DNA of 21,371 bases from an uncultured Bacilli bacterium (lineage in GTDB: Bacteria > Bacillota_I > Bacilli_A > RF39 > UBA660). Of the stretch, positions 1-8,460 are shown piece after piece; the first letter of the stretch is position 1, and each line of letters starts with the position of its first letter. The stretch is taken from positions 1 to 21,371 of the forward strand of contig CALVIJ010000006.1 in assembly GCA_944329505.1 (NCBI GenBank), read 5' to 3'. The notes beneath the pieces were generated by a model. That model saw only the letters and a list, made by a program, of their open reading frames with translations. It had not been told where the DNA came from and made no database searches. A program made the translations under genes and the position numbers.

Positions 1-1
1 A

Positions 2-3000
2 GTATTACTCTTTGGTGTTTTTGTTATGTTAAATATTAGTTTTGATAATGAAACTAATGTTAAAAAAATTTCATTGAACAATAATGAAATAAGTCCTAGG
101 CAAATGGATGCAACTGTATTTGCTAATGGGACGGAATACGACTTGAGTAATTATATAGATGATGAAGAGTCGTATGTGATGATTAATGATGAGAAAGTTG
201 ATGGAACAACTGTACCATCAGTAAACTATGGAGACTCTGTTGATATTCATATCGCATGGAGTTTACCAAATTCTGGTCTAGTTTATACAACTAATGATAC
301 TTTTGTTTATCAATTTCCAAGTAATTTAACATTTGCTAATATTGAACTTGGACCAATTAGAAATGGTAGTGATATCGTTGGTTATTATTCGATTGTGGAT
401 AATAAAGTTACGATTAGATATACCGATGAGAACTTTTTAAATTTAAGTAATATTGTAGGAACATTAAATGCAACCGGAACTGTAACTAATGCTACAACTG
501 GTGGCACAGAGGGTGGACGCGTTGATTTAAATATTCCTGGTGTTGGTACTTTTCCAATTTACGTTGAACCCGAAGGATCTTTAGGTTTAAACAAAACAAT
601 TAATAGAAAAATTGATACCGATACTTATGAATACAAATTAGAGGTTACTTCTCAACAAATTAACACTAATGTTATTGTTGGTGATAATTTGGGTGAGTAT
701 TTAACTTTGAATAAAAATTCGATTAAAATTGAACATAATGGTCGAGATATTACAAAAGATGTCGAGATGCGTTATGATTATCAAATCGATGATAGTACAG
801 TAGCTGATTTTATCTTTTTAATTCCAGAGATGGAAGATGATGATGTAATTACAGTTACTTACCAAGCTGATGTGGCCGAAGCTGGGTTTATATGGGATTA
901 TACTTCTAGTGAAGATCAATATAATAGATTAATGAATTTAACTAATGTTGCTGGAGCTTGGAGCAATGAAAATCCAGAAGGAGTTTTTGATTCTACAATC
1001 ATTGATACTGGCAAAGGCGCAGTTTCTAAAACAGGTAGTTATAATGCGAATAGTGATGTAATTAGCTGGACTATTTACGTTATGCCTGGTGAAAAAGGGG
1101 TTACTTTAAGTGATTATTTCGAAAATCAAGAGTTTGTTCAAGGGTCATTAAGGGTTTATGAAACTGATATAAATGGTAGTGCTTTGAGACCATCTAGTTT
1201 AGAAGTGACTTTTGATCAATTGGATCATGGATATACTTTTGAGCCTGATCCAACTGGTGAGAAAATATATGTAATATATTATGAATCAAAACCAACTAAC
1301 GATGGAAAACTCGATGGTGAGGTTTATAATGAGGCAACGATTGAAGTTGGTGAGGAATCTGTTTATGATGGAGTTGTTGTCGAAATTGGGACACCACTTA
1401 TCAGTAAATATGTAGATAGTGCTGATGAACAAGACGGTATTATATCTTGGAATACTACAATAACAGCTTCTAACACTGATTTAAAAAATACGGTATTTAA
1501 AGATGTTTTGGGCACTGGTCTTACTTTAGTTGAAGAGTCTGTTAAAGTAAATGGTCAATCTGTTTTCAATTCTGATATCTTTAAAGTTGTCGAGGGTGGT
1601 TTTGAAATTCATTTTGGAGATTTTAACCCAGGTGATGTTTTCGATATTACATATGATACGACATTTGATAATAGCGAATCTGGTACTTTTGTAAATACGG
1701 CAATAATAACAGCTGACGGTGTTCGTGCTGAAGATGATGCCGAATATGAATATGTTAAGAAAGACAATTATATTACTAAATATGTAAATTATAATCAAGG
1801 TGGGGATGCATATAAAACAGGAATTGTTACTTGGCAGATAGATATTGACGAACTACCTGAGGGAACAGAGGAAGCTCATATCGATGATATTATTCCAGAG
1901 GGTATGGAATATGTTGAGGGTTCAGCTAAGTTAGTTTTAAATTATAATCCTTGGGATACTATTACAATAACTCCAACAATTGACGATAACATACTTACTT
2001 TTGATTTGACTGATCACATGGATTTAATTCGTGGAGATAATGGGGTATCTATATTCTATCAAAGTAGATTGACTGATATTTATAGTGAAGCTAAGGAATA
2101 TGTCAATAGAGCTTATATCACAATTGATGGAAACGAATATCCAGAGGTTACAGCTTCAGTTACTGGTGAAGTTACTAATTTAATCGATAAGACAGCTGTT
2201 TACAATACTTTAACTGCACCAGAGGTTGAATATACTATTAAGGTTAATGAAGGAGCGGCTGATTTACATGATGGCTCTGAGATAGTTTTAGAGGACGAAA
2301 TGGGGTCTGCTTTAACATTTATTATGGGATCTTTAAAAGTTAATGGTGAGACTTGGACTGATTATAGTTGGAATCCTGATAGTCGTTTATTAGAGATTAC
2401 GGTACCTGATAGTACGGCTTTGACAATTACTTATAATGCTAGAGTAAATTTATCAGTTGGTGAGGATTTAACTAGTGAAAACGCTTACAATATGGTAAAT
2501 ATAAAAGGACTTCAAGAAAGTTCTACAGAAGACAATTACGAAATTATTGGCGAGGTATTAGAAAGTTCTGCGACATCTTCTGGTGAGGCAAAAACAATAT
2601 ACATTTACAAATATAAGGATGGTATAATGACTACTCCTTTAGAAGATGCGGAGTTTGAATTATATGAGCTTGGATTTACAGGTAGTGGTAATGACTTTGA
2701 ACTTACTGGTGAAAAGAAACTTGTCGACACTTTAGTTACTGGAGCTAATGGTTATGCTAGTTATAATGGCTTGTCTCATGATACAGTTTATATGTTAAAG
2801 GAATCTAAAACGGCTGATGGTTATATACTTGATGATACTGAGTACTATTTTGTATATCCAGGAAATGATAATATCGATTATCCTGATTATATAAGTGAAA
2901 AAACCGATGCTTGGACATTTTATATAAATAATGAATATGGCAGTTTAGATATAAATGTCGATAAGGTTTGGGAAGATAGCAATTATAATGGTAGACCTAG

Positions 3001-5083
3001 TTATGTCAATGTTTATTTAAAACGTAATGGCAGTTATGTATATGAAAATGGTGAGCGAGTATTTGTTACTTTAAATAGTAATAACAACTGGAAAGCAAGC
3101 TTTAACAATTTAGAAAAATATGATGACAATGATACATTATATGAATATACAGTAGAAGAAGATGTTCCAGTAAATTACGAAGCAAATTATGTTACAGCTG
3201 ATGGTTTGAATGAGAAAAACATAACTATAACTAATAAGCTTACAAAGGGCAGTTTATCTGTAAGTAAGACAGTTAGTGGAACTGATGGAGAACATGATAG
3301 AAACTTTACTTTTGAAGTGACTTTAACTGATGTGAATGGCAATAATTATACTGGTAGTAAAACTGGTACAATTAAATCAGGTGGAACTGTTAGTTTAAAA
3401 CATGGTGAGACTATTACTATTGAGGGTTTACCAGAAGGAACTAAGTACAAAGTTACAGAAAAAGAAGCTAATACCGATAGATATGTAACTACTTCTAATA
3501 ATAGTGAGGGAACGATTAATTTTGGTAATAATAGTGTTAGTTTTACTAATACGAGAAACGAAGAGCCTAAGGGAAGCTTATCTGTAAGTAAAACAGTTAG
3601 TGGAACTGATGGGGAACATAATAGAAACTTCACTTTTGAAGTAACTTTAATTGATGCGAATGGCAACAATTTAACTGGTAGCTACAATTATACTGGTAGT
3701 AAAACTGGTACAATTAAATCAGGCGGAACTATCACTTTAAAAGATGGTGAAACTATTACTATCGGGGGTTTACCAGTAGGTACTAAATATGAGGTTACCG
3801 AAAAAGAAGCAAACACCGATAGATATGTAACAACAAGTACAAATGATAAGGGCACTATTTCTGAGAATACTGCTTCCGTAAGTTTCGTCAATGCGAGAAA
3901 CGAAGAGCCTAAGGGTAGTTTATCAATAAGTAAAACTGTCAGTGGAACTGACGGAGAATATGATAGAAACTTTACTTTTGAAATAGTTTTAACAGATGAT
4001 GAAAATAATGTTTTAACTGATACTTATAACTATACTGGTGATAAGGAAGGAACAATAACTTATGGTGAAATTATTACTTTAAAAGATGGTGAGACTATTA
4101 CTATCGAGGGGTTGCCTGTTGGTACTAAATATGAGGTTACCGAAAAAGAAGCTAATAGTGATAGATATGTAACAACAAGTACAAATGATAAAGGCACTAT
4201 TTCTGAGAATACTGCTTCCGTAAGTTTTGTCAATACTAGAGATAAAATTCCAACAGGAAGTTTATCAATAAGTAAAACTGTAACCGGTAATGATGGAGAG
4301 CTTGATAGAGAATTTACTTTCGAAGTGACTTTAACTGATGCGAATGGCAATAATTTAACTGATACTTATAACTATACTGGTAGTAAAACTGGTACAATTA
4401 AATCAGGTAGAACTGTTAGTTTAAAACATGGCGAGACTATTACTATCGAGGGTTTACCAGTAGGTACTAAATACGAGGTTACCGAAAAAGAAGCTAATAG
4501 TGATAGATATGTCACAGTTTCATCTGGCAGTGCGGGTGAAATTATTAATGGTAATTCAGTTAGCCGTTTTGAAAATCATCGTGATGAAATTCCAGTTTTA
4601 AAAGGATTTTTAACGATTAATAAAACGGTTAGTGGAAATGCAGGTGAACGAGATAGGTTATTCAATTTTAAAATTACTTTTACTGATAGTGAGGGAAATA
4701 TAGTTCTTGATACATTCAGTTATACTGGCAGTAAAGTAGGAATGGTTAAATCAGGAGATGTGGTTAGTTTAAAACACGAAGAAAGTATTACAATTGTAGG
4801 TTTACCAGTTGGTACACGCTATCAAGTTGTGGAAATAGAAGCTAATATTGATGGTTATACAACTGAAGCTACTGGTGATACAGGTGTTATTGAATTAAAT
4901 GGTAATACTGTTTCATTTGTTAACCATAAGGATGAGGTAAAAAAACCTAAAGAGAGTAAAAAGGTTTATATACCACAAACTGGTGGTGATGATAATTTAA
5001 TGTTTTATGGTCTTGAAGCTTTGGCTTCTGGTGTGTTAGGTGTTTATTTAATAAAGAAAAAATGCTTAAAAAAATTGGTATAA
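2..5083 (+). CDS. LPXTG-type multi-domain surface adhesin, 5' partial
   Basis: A wall-anchored adhesin, probably binding host or neighbour-cell surfaces. The frame is open to the left edge. Codons 2-40 read VLLFGVFVMLNIS, the hydrophobic core of a signal peptide, so the ATG at 26 lies inside it and the true start is outside the window. The N-terminal half (about 100-2580) has beta-rich modules resembling the SdrG/collagen-binding adhesin fold, with recurring patterns such as 'IISWNTTI' and 'NTVFKDVLG'. A SpaA-like prealbumin domain follows (about 2580-2935), then a CnaB domain (about 2939-3240), then five stalk repeats (3248-4936). The C-terminus has IPQTGG (about 4970-4987), a hydrophobic segment and a KKKCLKK tail, which is a classic sortase signal. 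The overlapping sortase gene is the likely anchoring enzyme. Family placement is firm; the ligand is unknown. Confidence 0.93.
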   Translation, partial: VLLFGVFVMLNISFDNETNVKKISLNNNEISPRQMDATVFANGTEYDLSNYIDDEESYVMINDEKVDGTTVPSVNYGDSVDIHIAWSLPNSGLVYTTNDTFVYQFPSNLTFANIELGPIRNGSDIVGYYSIVDNKVTIRYTDENFLNLSNIVGTLNATGTVTNATTGGTEGGRVDLNIPGVGTFPIYVEPEGSLGLNKTINRKIDTDTYEYKLEVTSQQINTNVIVGDNLGEYLTLNKNSIKIEHNGRDITKDVEMRYDYQIDDSTVADFIFLIPEMEDDDVITVTYQADVAEAGFIWDYTSSEDQYNRLMNLTNVAGAWSNENPEGVFDSTIIDTGKGAVSKTGSYNANSDVISWTIYVMPGEKGVTLSDYFENQEFVQGSLRVYETDINGSALRPSSLEVTFDQLDHGYTFEPDPTGEKIYVIYYESKPTNDGKLDGEVYNEATIEVGEESVYDGVVVEIGTPLISKYVDSADEQDGIISWNTTITASNTDLKNTVFKDVLGTGLTLVEESVKVNGQSVFNSDIFKVVEGGFEIHFGDFNPGDVFDITYDTTFDNSESGTFVNTAIITADGVRAEDDAEYEYVKKDNYITKYVNYNQGGDAYKTGIVTWQIDIDELPEGTEEAHIDDIIPEGMEYVEGSAKLVLNYNPWDTITITPTIDDNILTFDLTDHMDLIRGDNGVSIFYQSRLTDIYSEAKEYVNRAYITIDGNEYPEVTASVTGEVTNLIDKTAVYNTLTAPEVEYTIKVNEGAADLHDGSEIVLEDEMGSALTFIMGSLKVNGETWTDYSWNPDSRLLEITVPDSTALTITYNARVNLSVGEDLTSENAYNMVNIKGLQESSTEDNYEIIGEVLESSATSSGEAKTIYIYKYKDGIMTTPLEDAEFELYELGFTGSGNDFELTGEKKLVDTLVTGANGYASYNGLSHDTVYMLKESKTADGYILDDTEYYFVYPGNDNIDYPDYISEKTDAWTFYINNEYGSLDINVDKVWEDSNYNGRPSYVNVYLKRNGSYVYENGERVFVTLNSNNNWKASFNNLEKYDDNDTLYEYTVEEDVPVNYEANYVTADGLNEKNITITNKLTKGSLSVSKTVSGTDGEHDRNFTFEVTLTDVNGNNYTGSKTGTIKSGGTVSLKHGETITIEGLPEGTKYKVTEKEANTDRYVTTSNNSEGTINFGNNSVSFTNTRNEEPKGSLSVSKTVSGTDGEHNRNFTFEVTLIDANGNNLTGSYNYTGSKTGTIKSGGTITLKDGETITIGGLPVGTKYEVTEKEANTDRYVTTSTNDKGTISENTASVSFVNARNEEPKGSLSISKTVSGTDGEYDRNFTFEIVLTDDENNVLTDTYNYTGDKEGTITYGEIITLKDGETITIEGLPVGTKYEVTEKEANSDRYVTTSTNDKGTISENTASVSFVNTRDKIPTGSLSISKTVTGNDGELDREFTFEVTLTDANGNNLTDTYNYTGSKTGTIKSGRTVSLKHGETITIEGLPVGTKYEVTEKEANSDRYVTVSSGSAGEIINGNSVSRFENHRDEIPVLKGFLTINKTVSGNAGERDRLFNFKITFTDSEGNIVLDTFSYTGSKVGMVKSGDVVSLKHEESITIVGLPVGTRYQVVEIEANIDGYTTEATGDTGVIELNGNTVSFVNHKDEVKKPKESKKVYIPQTGGDDNLMFYGLEALASGVLGVYLIKKKCLKKLV
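3248..4936 (+). repeat. Five tandem isopeptide-type pilin/stalk repeats in the adhesin
   Basis: Repeat units start at 3248, 3572, 3914, 4256 and 4604 and are about 108, 114, 114, 116 and 111 residues long. Each begins G-S-L-S-(V/I)-S-K-T-V (the fifth G-F-L-T-I-N-K-T-V), continues with F-T-F-E-V and ends near V-S-F-(T/V)-N. The conserved Lys in the first strand, Glu in the second and Asn in the last match the Lys-Glu-Asn arrangement of self-forming isopeptide bonds in streptococcal pilin-type (FctA-like) domains. That would give a protease-resistant rod holding the N-terminal head away from the wall. The copies are also similar at DNA level, in a mosaic pattern. Confidence 0.88.
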
Positions 5084-5736
5084 TTTTATGCTTTGTAATA
5101 TGTCTATTTTGCATAGGTATGTTTACTTTAGAATTTTTAGATAAAAAAGAGGGAGAGTCATTTTATGAAAATGTGCTTCCCTCTAATAATAAAATAGATG
5201 TTGATGAGTTACAAAAAGAATACGAAGGGATAAAAGGTTATATCGAAATACCAGACACTAATATTTCTTATCCAATTGTGCAGGGAGATGACAATTCTTA
5301 TTATTTAAGACGTCTGCCAAGTGGTGAGAAAAACCGAAGAGGATCAATTTATTTAGATTATCGCAATAATGGTTTTGATGATGAGAATACGATAATATAT
5401 GGCCATAATTTTAACGATGGAACGATGTTTAGTGATTTACTTAATTATGAATCAGCGGATTTTTATGAGAATCATAAAGAATATATTATATATACGGAGA
5501 ATGATGAAATTGAAGTTGAAATTCTTGCTGGATATATTGCTGATGCGACAGTAAGTGAATTACCGACGACGTTTAAAGATAGGGCAGAGTTTGATAGTTA
5601 TTTAGAAATGGCTTTAGATAATAATGTTTTAGATAGTGATTTTAAAGTGGAAGATGTAGAAAAAATCATTTCTTTATGTACTTGCTCTGATGGCTCAGAG
5701 GAGTCAAGACTTGTTATTATTGGAAAAATAAAATAG
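5062..5736 (+). CDS. Class B-type sortase
   Basis: A membrane-anchored transpeptidase that cleaves a C-terminal sorting motif and attaches the protein to the peptidoglycan precursor or to another pilin. The 224-residue protein has one N-terminal hydrophobic anchor (residues 5-24). The catalytic triad is visible: His115 in IIYGHNFNDGTMF, Cys208 in SLCTC, and Arg216 in ESRLVIIG. The 'YGHN-x-x-DGTMF' string and the TLxTC-like cysteine motif favour class B over class A or C, though class B enzymes classically use NPQTN-type signals. The gene overlaps the last 22 nt of the adhesin in another frame, has no clear ribosome binding site and is probably translationally coupled. This and the adjacency point to the adhesin, with IPQTG, as its substrate. 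Confidence 0.93.
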   Translation: MLKKIGIILCFVICLFCIGMFTLEFLDKKEGESFYENVLPSNNKIDVDELQKEYEGIKGYIEIPDTNISYPIVQGDDNSYYLRRLPSGEKNRRGSIYLDYRNNGFDDENTIIYGHNFNDGTMFSDLLNYESADFYENHKEYIIYTENDEIEVEILAGYIADATVSELPTTFKDRAEFDSYLEMALDNNVLDSDFKVEDVEKIISLCTCSDGSEESRLVIIGKIK

Positions 5737-5760
5737 TCTAGCTTTAATGCTGGACTATTT
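5731..5760. terminator. Bidirectional terminator between sortase and rnhC
   Basis: A 12-bp inverted repeat (5731-5742 with 5749-5760, one G-T pair, 6-nt loop) is flanked by A and T runs and so can end transcription from both sides. The stop codon of the sortase (5734-5736) and that of rnhC on the other strand (5755-5757) both lie inside the stem. Confidence 0.88.
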
Positions 5761-6711
5761 TTCTGATAATTCTTTTATTCTTTCAGTGTTTTTAAAATTA
5801 GTTTTAGCTATTTCATTTAAAATGTTTTCGCCATATTCTTTGACTAATTTAGAGCCTATTTCATCGACGACAGCTCCCGCACCTTTTGGAAATGTAACAC
5901 CATATTTTTTAGATAATTTATTGATTTCTTTGATAAAGATATATCTACTGATGATGGCTGAGCAAGCAACTGATAGACATTGGTCTTCGGCTTTAGTTAT
6001 GAAAGTGATACCTCTTTGAACATTAGGGGTATTTTTTAAGTAATTATAATAGACATATTTTTCGGCAAATTGGTCGACGACAATATAGTCGTAATTAGAA
6101 TATTTTTTAGTCATTTCTAATAATGCTTTGTTGTGAAGAATAGCTTTCATAGCATTCATGTTGTATTCATTTCGTCTTTGATTATATTCTTGGTTAGATA
6201 ATGTCATTGTATAATAAGGTATTTTTTTAATAATTTCTGGAGTTATTTTTAAAATTTGTTCATCAGTCATTTTTTTTGAATCTTTAACACCTAAATTTTC
6301 TAAAAATGGAATATCATCTTTGGTTACATAGGAAGCGGTAACAACAATCGGTCCAAAGAAATCACCTGTTCCTACTTCGTCCGAACCAATGGTACTAGCA
6401 TAGTATACTTTAGAATTTTTTTTAGTTTCTTTTTTCTTTTCATTACTAGCAACTTTCATGTCGACATTTTTATTTGGATTTAAATTCTTTTCCATTTGTG
6501 ACCATAAATTAGCATCTATATCAGCACTTATACCTTGAAATACAGCTTTACCTGATTGATATAAGGTAACGACAGTATCTGCCTCATCGGCTTGAAATAC
6601 GGCATAAGGTGGCGTTTTTAAACGTTTTTTATCTTCAAAATATTCGTTCATTTTGTTCATTGTGTTTTCACTAACTTTTAAGGTTATGGTTTTTACTGGT
6701 TCTTTTTTCAT
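5755..6711 (-). CDS. rnhC: Ribonuclease HIII
   Basis: Cleaves the RNA strand of RNA-DNA hybrids (R-loops, primers) in the cytoplasm. The 318-residue length is normal for RNase HIII. Residues 1-80 form the N-terminal TBP-like substrate-binding domain that separates HIII from HII, with the 'TPPYAVFQA' region. A Lys-rich linker (about 91-101) follows, then the catalytic domain. GSDEVGTGDFFGP carries Asp111 and Glu112, and YIVVDQFA carries Asp213, matching the first three acidic residues of the active site; I do not assign the fourth. The 'SVACSAIISRY' segment is also typical. The start is supported by AGGTGA 8 nt upstream. It is transcribed alone, divergent from cvpA, and shares a terminator with the sortase. 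Confidence 0.95.
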   Translation of the reverse strand: MKKEPVKTITLKVSENTMNKMNEYFEDKKRLKTPPYAVFQADEADTVVTLYQSGKAVFQGISADIDANLWSQMEKNLNPNKNVDMKVASNEKKKETKKNSKVYYASTIGSDEVGTGDFFGPIVVTASYVTKDDIPFLENLGVKDSKKMTDEQILKITPEIIKKIPYYTMTLSNQEYNQRRNEYNMNAMKAILHNKALLEMTKKYSNYDYIVVDQFAEKYVYYNYLKNTPNVQRGITFITKAEDQCLSVACSAIISRYIFIKEINKLSKKYGVTFPKGAGAVVDEIGSKLVKEYGENILNEIAKTNFKNTERIKELSEK

Positions 6712-6729
6712 TTTTCTTCACCTGTAAAT

Positions 6730-6735
6730 ATTTTA
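6730..6735 (-). promoter_or_regulatory. Extended -10 for rnhC
   Basis: On the minus strand TGTTAAAAT reads as a TGn extended -10 just upstream of the AGGTGA ribosome binding site. A TTGTTC lies 17 nt further upstream as a weak -35. Confidence 0.6.
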
Positions 6736-6784
6736 ACATATTTCTACTTTCAGAACAATAAAGGCTTTACTTTTTGCTTTCTTG

Positions 6785-6790
6785 TATAAT
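6785..6790 (+). promoter_or_regulatory. -10 box for the cvpA-trxA unit
   Basis: A perfect TATAAT sits about 15 nt before the ribosome binding site AAGGAGA. No convincing -35 was seen, and it lacks the TGn extension found at most other promoters here. Confidence 0.6.
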
Positions 6791-6816
6791 ATAATTAGTG
6801 TATAAGGAGAGTGAAT

Positions 6817-7536
6817 ATGAATATTGTAGATATTTTAATTATTATTTTTATATTGTTAGGTGCTGTAGTTGGTTTTAAGCAAGGTTTTACAAAAAGTTTA
6901 GTAAGCTTTGTTGGAATCATTATAGTAACAATACTAGCATATTTTTTGAAAAATCCTGTTAGTGAATTCTTAATGAGTTTTTGTCCGTTTTTTAGCTTTG
7001 GAGGTATTATTAAAGGGATTACTGTACTAAATATTGCAGTATATGAAGTTATAGCATTTTTATTAGTTTTTGCTATTTTAATGATAGTTTTAAGAGCTTT
7101 ACTTTTTGCGACAGGAATATTAGAGACTATTTTGAAATTTACGATTGTGCTTGGAATTCCATCTAAAATACTTGGGGCAATTGTTGGAGTTATAAAAAAT
7201 TATATTATTGCATTTTTCGTTTTATATTTACTTTCAATGCCAAACTTTGTAGATGTTGAATTTGTCAAAGATTCAAAATTCCGTGAACCAATACTTAGAA
7301 ATACACCACTTCTTTCAAATGCTGCAGATTCTACACTTAAAGTTTTAGATGAATTTAAAGGATTAAGCGATAAGTATGTTAATACTGAGAATAGTAATGA
7401 ATTTAATTTAGAAACTTTAGATTTATTTTTGAAATATGATGTAGTAACTGTTGATACGGTGAAAAAATTAGATGAGAGAGGTAAAATAAATATTGATGGA
7501 ATTGAGAATGTAATAAATAAATACGAGGAGGAATAA
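6817..7536 (+). CDS. CvpA family membrane protein
   Basis: An integral membrane protein of the CvpA family, known from colicin V production and, in other bacteria, envelope homeostasis; its molecular role is not settled. The 239-residue protein has four predicted membrane segments (about 5-22, 26-45, 74-96, 119-140). The first segment carries 'GAVVGFKQGF', a typical CvpA N-terminus, and the C-terminal 95 residues are soluble and charged. An in-frame GTG at 6811 is only 1 nt from the AGGAG at 6805-6809, whereas ATG 6817 is 7 nt away, so I chose the ATG. trxA follows 2 nt after the stop codon, which puts the two in one transcript. Confidence 0.85.
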   Translation: MNIVDILIIIFILLGAVVGFKQGFTKSLVSFVGIIIVTILAYFLKNPVSEFLMSFCPFFSFGGIIKGITVLNIAVYEVIAFLLVFAILMIVLRALLFATGILETILKFTIVLGIPSKILGAIVGVIKNYIIAFFVLYLLSMPNFVDVEFVKDSKFREPILRNTPLLSNAADSTLKVLDEFKGLSDKYVNTENSNEFNLETLDLFLKYDVVTVDTVKKLDERGKINIDGIENVINKYEEE

Positions 7537-7538
7537 TA

Positions 7539-7835
7539 ATGGAAATAATTAAAGGTAATTTAGATAATTTTGATGAAGTTACAAGTAAAGGGGATGTTTT
7601 AGTCGATTTCTTTGCGACTTGGTGTGGACCATGTAAGATGCTTGCTCCTGAACTTGAGGAAATTAGTGATAAAGTTCAAATTATGAAAGTCGATATCGAT
7701 GAGAATTTAGAGCTTTGTAAAAGATTCGGTGTTATGAGTGTTCCTACATTAATTTATTTTAAAAGTGATGGGACTTATACTACAAATGTCGGATATATGA
7801 CTAGTGAAGAAATTTTAAAATTTATAGGAAAATAA
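7539..7835 (+). CDS. trxA: Thioredoxin
   Basis: A cytoplasmic disulfide reductant. The 98-residue protein is a minimal single-domain thioredoxin with the active site ATWCGPCKM (Cys29 and Cys32) and the conserved cis-proline region SVPT (Pro69). There is no signal peptide or membrane anchor, so it should act in the cytosol. A GAGGAGG ribosome binding site lies inside the last codons of cvpA, and the intergenic gap is 2 nt, so the pair is co-transcribed. Thioredoxin reductase is not in the window, so the electron source must be encoded elsewhere. It is slightly shorter than E. coli TrxA (about 108 residues), missing part of the N-terminal strand. Confidence 0.94.
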   Translation: MEIIKGNLDNFDEVTSKGDVLVDFFATWCGPCKMLAPELEEISDKVQIMKVDIDENLELCKRFGVMSVPTLIYFKSDGTYTTNVGYMTSEEILKFIGK

Positions 7836-7868
7836 AAACTATTAGGAAAATCTTCTTAATAGTTTTTT
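7835..7868. terminator. Bidirectional terminator between trxA and dCMP deaminase
   Basis: A 14-bp stem (7835-7848 with 7853-7866, one G-T pair) closes a 4-nt AATC loop, with A residues before and T residues after. It starts at the last base of the trxA stop codon. The deaminase stop codon (7867-7869, minus) touches its other end. Confidence 0.9.
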
Positions 7869-8367
7869 AGTTGTTTTTTAGATTTAATTTTATTTCTTTA
7901 TTCATTTGTAATTTATGATATTTAATTTTACATTTATCAAATAGAGTGCGAGATGCAATATTGTTTTCACTGTTTGCATATTTATCATTTAGATAAATGA
8001 CTTCTTTAATACCGGCTTGAATAATCATTTTAGCACATTCATTACAAGGAAATAGGTCAACATATATTTTAGCACCTTCTAAGTCTTTTTTGTTACCGCG
8101 ATAATTTAAGATAGCATTTAATTCTGCATGACATACATATGGATATTTTGTATTTAAATTTTCTCCCTCGCGATTCCATGGAAATTCATCATCATCGAAA
8201 CCGTTAGGCGCACCATTATATCCGATTGATAATATACGATTATCATCACTGACGATGCATGCACCAACGGTAGTTGATGGATCTTTGCTTCTCATTGCAC
8301 TTAGTTCAGTGATGGCCATAAAGTATTCATCCCAAGTTAAATAATTGTCTCTTTTTTTAGTTTTCAT
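7867..8367 (-). CDS. Deoxycytidylate (dCMP) deaminase
   Basis: Converts dCMP to dUMP, feeding thymidylate synthesis. The 166-residue length fits this family, which includes B. subtilis ComEB. Zinc-site motifs are visible: CHAE (His80, with the proton-shuttling Glu82) and PCNEC (Cys108 and Cys111). The 'RSKDPSTTVGACIV' and 'SIGYNGAPNGF' strings are characteristic of dCMP deaminases rather than of cytidine or tRNA-adenosine deaminases. The start is supported by AGAGGTGA 6 nt upstream. It is monocistronic, divergent from lspA, and there is no competence gene beside it, so I do not use the comEB name. Confidence 0.93.
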   Translation of the reverse strand: MKTKKRDNYLTWDEYFMAITELSAMRSKDPSTTVGACIVSDDNRILSIGYNGAPNGFDDDEFPWNREGENLNTKYPYVCHAELNAILNYRGNKKDLEGAKIYVDLFPCNECAKMIIQAGIKEVIYLNDKYANSENNIASRTLFDKCKIKYHKLQMNKEIKLNLKNN

Positions 8368-8385
8368 TTTTTCACCTCTTGTGAT

Positions 8386-8391
8386 ATTTTA
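8386..8391 (-). promoter_or_regulatory. Extended -10 for the dCMP deaminase gene
   Basis: The minus strand reads TGATAAAAT, a TGn extended -10, about 10 nt before the AGAGGTGA ribosome binding site. No convincing -35 was seen. Confidence 0.5.
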
Positions 8392-8416
8392 TCATATTTT
8401 ATTATTTTTTTCTATT

Positions 8417-8444
8417 TTGAATAATATTGTTTTTCTGATATAAT
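8417..8444 (+). promoter_or_regulatory. Promoter of the lspA-rluD-rhomboid operon
   Basis: TTGAAT (8417-8422) and TATAAT (8439-8444) are 16 nt apart, and TG at 8436-8437 makes this an extended -10. It is the best complete promoter in the window and ends 16 nt before the lspA start. Confidence 0.75.
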
Positions 8445-8460
8445 ATTTGATGGTGATATA

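Noticed and set aside
3346..4350. Minus-strand frames opposite the adhesin repeats
   Set aside because: Their similarity to one another simply reflects the DNA repeats on the plus strand; no ribosome binding sites.
3248..4936. CRISPR-like array
   Set aside because: The repeats are over 300 bp, directly adjoining and in frame, so they are protein domain repeats.
5747..6019. Plus-strand reading frame opposite rnhC
   Set aside because: No ribosome binding site, begins inside a terminator and only mirrors the well-supported rnhC.
6811..6816. GTG start for the CvpA-family protein
   Set aside because: Only 1 nt separates it from AGGAG; the ATG at 6817 has ideal spacing.
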